This document shows positions 62,472-64,000 of a stretch of 64,000 nt of DNA, piece after piece. The number at the start of each line of letters is the position of its first letter. The first letter of the stretch is position 1. The notes under the pieces were generated by a model that was given only the letters and a program-made list of their open reading frames with translations, was not told the DNA's origin and made no database searches. The translations under genes were made by a program, and so were the position numbers. The DNA lies in assembly GCA_949283375.1 (NCBI GenBank), contig CASDSM010000031.1, positions 1-64,000 on the forward strand, read 5' to 3'. The DNA comes from an uncultured Eubacteriales bacterium. Lineage in GTDB: Bacteria > Bacillota > Clostridia > Oscillospirales > Oscillospiraceae.

Positions 62472-64000
62472 ATGAAAGACACAAGCAAGAAGAGTGGCCG
62501 CGCCGCTCAGCGCCGCTGGCGCGGTCTCACCGCCGTCACGGCGTCCCTGCTGGCCCTGGCCCTCACCGGACAGGTGATCGTCGGCGGTTTCCGGACGGAC
62601 ATCGACAAGTTCCTGGGCACCCAGAGCACGATGGTGGTCACGGACGAGGACGCCGACACCGGCGATGCCTACACCTATCAGTCCGACTACTCCAGCACCA
62701 CCGAGCTGCTCGACGCGATCGAGGACCTCGGCGAGCGGATGAACGAGGAGGGCAGCGTCCTGCTCAAGAACAACGGCGCCCTTCCCCTCACCGAGGAGGA
62801 GACCCAGAAGGTGAGCCTGCTCGGCTTCTCCAGCTACTACCCCGTCCGGGGCGGCGACATGGGCTCCAGCTTTGTCGCCAATACCGGCACCGACGCCGAC
62901 ACGGTGGACCTGGTCCAGGCCCTCACCGCCAAGGGCTTTGCCTTCAACCCCACCCTGCAGGAGATGTATGAGGCCCTGCAGCCCCTCTTCAAGTCCGAGG
63001 TGGAGAGCTGGGGCGGCGTGATCGAGTACAACAACATCGTGGCCCCCGCCATCGGCGGCGTCTTCACCAGCAAGGAGCCCTCCCAGGCCGCGATGGACGG
63101 GGAGAACGCCTCCTGGCGGGACACCCTGGCCGAGTACAACGTGATGGTGGTCACCATCGCCCGCTCCGGCGGCGAGAACCGGGACTACACCCCCGGCACT
63201 GCCGGCGTGGACCCCACCCAGGACCTGAACCAGACCGATCCTCTGGGCCTCTCCGACGATGAGCGGGATCTGATCCAGGCTGCCATCGATGCCAAGGAGG
63301 CCAACGGCGGCAAGGTCATCGTCCTGCTCAACAACTCCAGCGCCATGGAGATCCAGGAGCTGGCGGACAACGAGGGCGTGGACGCCATCCTGCAGATCGG
63401 CCTGCCCGGCGGCTACGGCTTCTACGGCGTGGCGGACATCCTCTCCGGCGCGGTCAACCCCTCCGGCCACCTCACCGACACCTACGCCGTGGTGAACGCC
63501 AACTCCCCTGCGGCGCAGAACTATGGCAACAACCAGTGGACCAATCCCAACCCGGAGTATTCCATCAACTCTGCCGTGGTGGAGGCCGAGGGCATCTACA
63601 CCGGCTACAAGTACTATGAGACCCGCTATGCCGACACCGTTCTGGGCCAGGGCAACGCCTCTGACGCCGTGGGCAGCGCGGACGGCGTGGCCTGGAGCTA
63701 TGCCAATGAGGTCACCTACTCCTTCGGCTATGGCCTGAGCTACACCACCTTCTCCCAGACCCTCGACAGCCTCTCGGTCGACCTGGCGGCCCAGACGGTC
63801 ACCGCCACCGTCACCGTCACCAACACCGGCGATGTGGCGGGCAAGGACGCCGTCCAGCTCTACGTCTCCCTCCCGTACACCGACTATGACCGCGAGCATC
63901 TGGTGGAGAAGTCCGCCATCCAGCTCTTGGACTACGCCAAGACGAACGAGCTCCAGCCCGGCGAGAGCCAGACCATCACCATCACCGCCGACGCCCAGAA
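62472..64000 (+). CDS. GH3 beta-glucosidase-like protein, domain-permuted and membrane-anchored (3' end outside window)
   Basis: At least 509 residues are encoded and the frame runs off the window. A basic N terminus and membrane helix (about 18-39) precede the GH3 C-domain (EGSVLLKNNGALPL from residue 93, ILQIGLPGGYGFYGVADIL around 305-317). The fibronectin-like segment follows (YSFGYGLSYTTF around 416-427; VTVTNTGDVAGKDAVQLYVS). In ordinary GH3 enzymes the TIM barrel comes first; here no barrel precedes, so it must lie downstream, giving the permuted order known in some beta-glucosidases. The helix suggests extracytoplasmic action. AGGAGG precedes ATG 62472. Confidence 0.88.
   Translation, partial: MKDTSKKSGRAAQRRWRGLTAVTASLLALALTGQVIVGGFRTDIDKFLGTQSTMVVTDEDADTGDAYTYQSDYSSTTELLDAIEDLGERMNEEGSVLLKNNGALPLTEEETQKVSLLGFSSYYPVRGGDMGSSFVANTGTDADTVDLVQALTAKGFAFNPTLQEMYEALQPLFKSEVESWGGVIEYNNIVAPAIGGVFTSKEPSQAAMDGENASWRDTLAEYNVMVVTIARSGGENRDYTPGTAGVDPTQDLNQTDPLGLSDDERDLIQAAIDAKEANGGKVIVLLNNSSAMEIQELADNEGVDAILQIGLPGGYGFYGVADILSGAVNPSGHLTDTYAVVNANSPAAQNYGNNQWTNPNPEYSINSAVVEAEGIYTGYKYYETRYADTVLGQGNASDAVGSADGVAWSYANEVTYSFGYGLSYTTFSQTLDSLSVDLAAQTVTATVTVTNTGDVAGKDAVQLYVSLPYTDYDREHLVEKSAIQLLDYAKTNELQPGESQTITITADAQ

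Noticed and set aside
58055-62488. Minus-strand open frame of about 1477 codons
   Set aside because: Antisense shadow of GH78 and the GPH symporter; composition is Gly/His/Ala/Asp-rich without any domain.

Overview
The window looks like a chromosome segment of a high-GC, Gram-positive, spore-forming anaerobe of the class Clostridia, probably Oscillospiraceae (Flavonifractor / Lawsonibacter / Pseudoflavonifractor-like). This rests on overall character rather than a database match: strongly GC-rich third codon positions, AGGAGG-type ribosome binding sites, sigma-A-like promoters, an RqcP-HU-MazG-SpoVB block like Bacillus yabMNO, Firmicute-style CpsB/C/D genes, and glycoside hydrolases typical of gut bacteria.

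Layout. 1-2345: end of a prophage (tail-fibre-like protein, XhlA-like protein, holin, GH25 lysozyme). 2400-3340: AT-rich edge with an amber-interrupted membrane gene under its own promoter and a possibly truncated host gene. 3440-7315 (minus): rqcP, hup, mazG, a SpoVB-family flippase, purine nucleoside phosphorylase. 7522-15183 (minus): oligopeptide ABC operon oppABCDF plus a small membrane protein. 15339-17783 (minus): a membrane protein and oligoendopeptidase F.

18019-33253 is a surface-polymer regulatory locus. It has an ABC exporter and two copies of a three-gene module (membrane-anchored Ig-like protein, then two fused Wzz/tyrosine-kinase proteins), a CapD-like nucleotide-sugar enzyme, a lone Ig-like protein, a CpsB-type PHP tyrosine phosphatase and an S26-type peptidase. 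No glycosyltransferase or Wzx/Wzy is present, so the polymer itself is made elsewhere or the system acts on something else. A GNAT acetyltransferase gene inside it is broken by a frameshift and by a 280-bp inverted-repeat element. A second 280-bp copy lies at 43093-43372.

33306-36223 (minus) is a compact peptide-modification cassette: PqqD-like protein, a 133-aa secreted-peptide-like precursor, radical SAM/SPASM enzyme and an HPr-kinase-like protein. It is my best candidate for an undescribed system.

36433-41800: esterase, OmpR-type regulator with a deleted sensor kinase, tRNA-Ala(GGC), birA and a beta-CASP metallo-hydrolase. 42053-49841: metF, hsp20, clpB, a CLC anion transporter, a CmpB-family membrane protein and mscL. 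49926-57882: a probable amino-acid or N-acyl amino-acid catabolic group (LOR/SDH protein, two amidohydrolases, YfcC transporter) with a LytTR/GHKL two-component system. 58172-64000: rhamnoside / beta-glucoside use (GH78, GPH symporter, domain-permuted GH3, cut by the window end).
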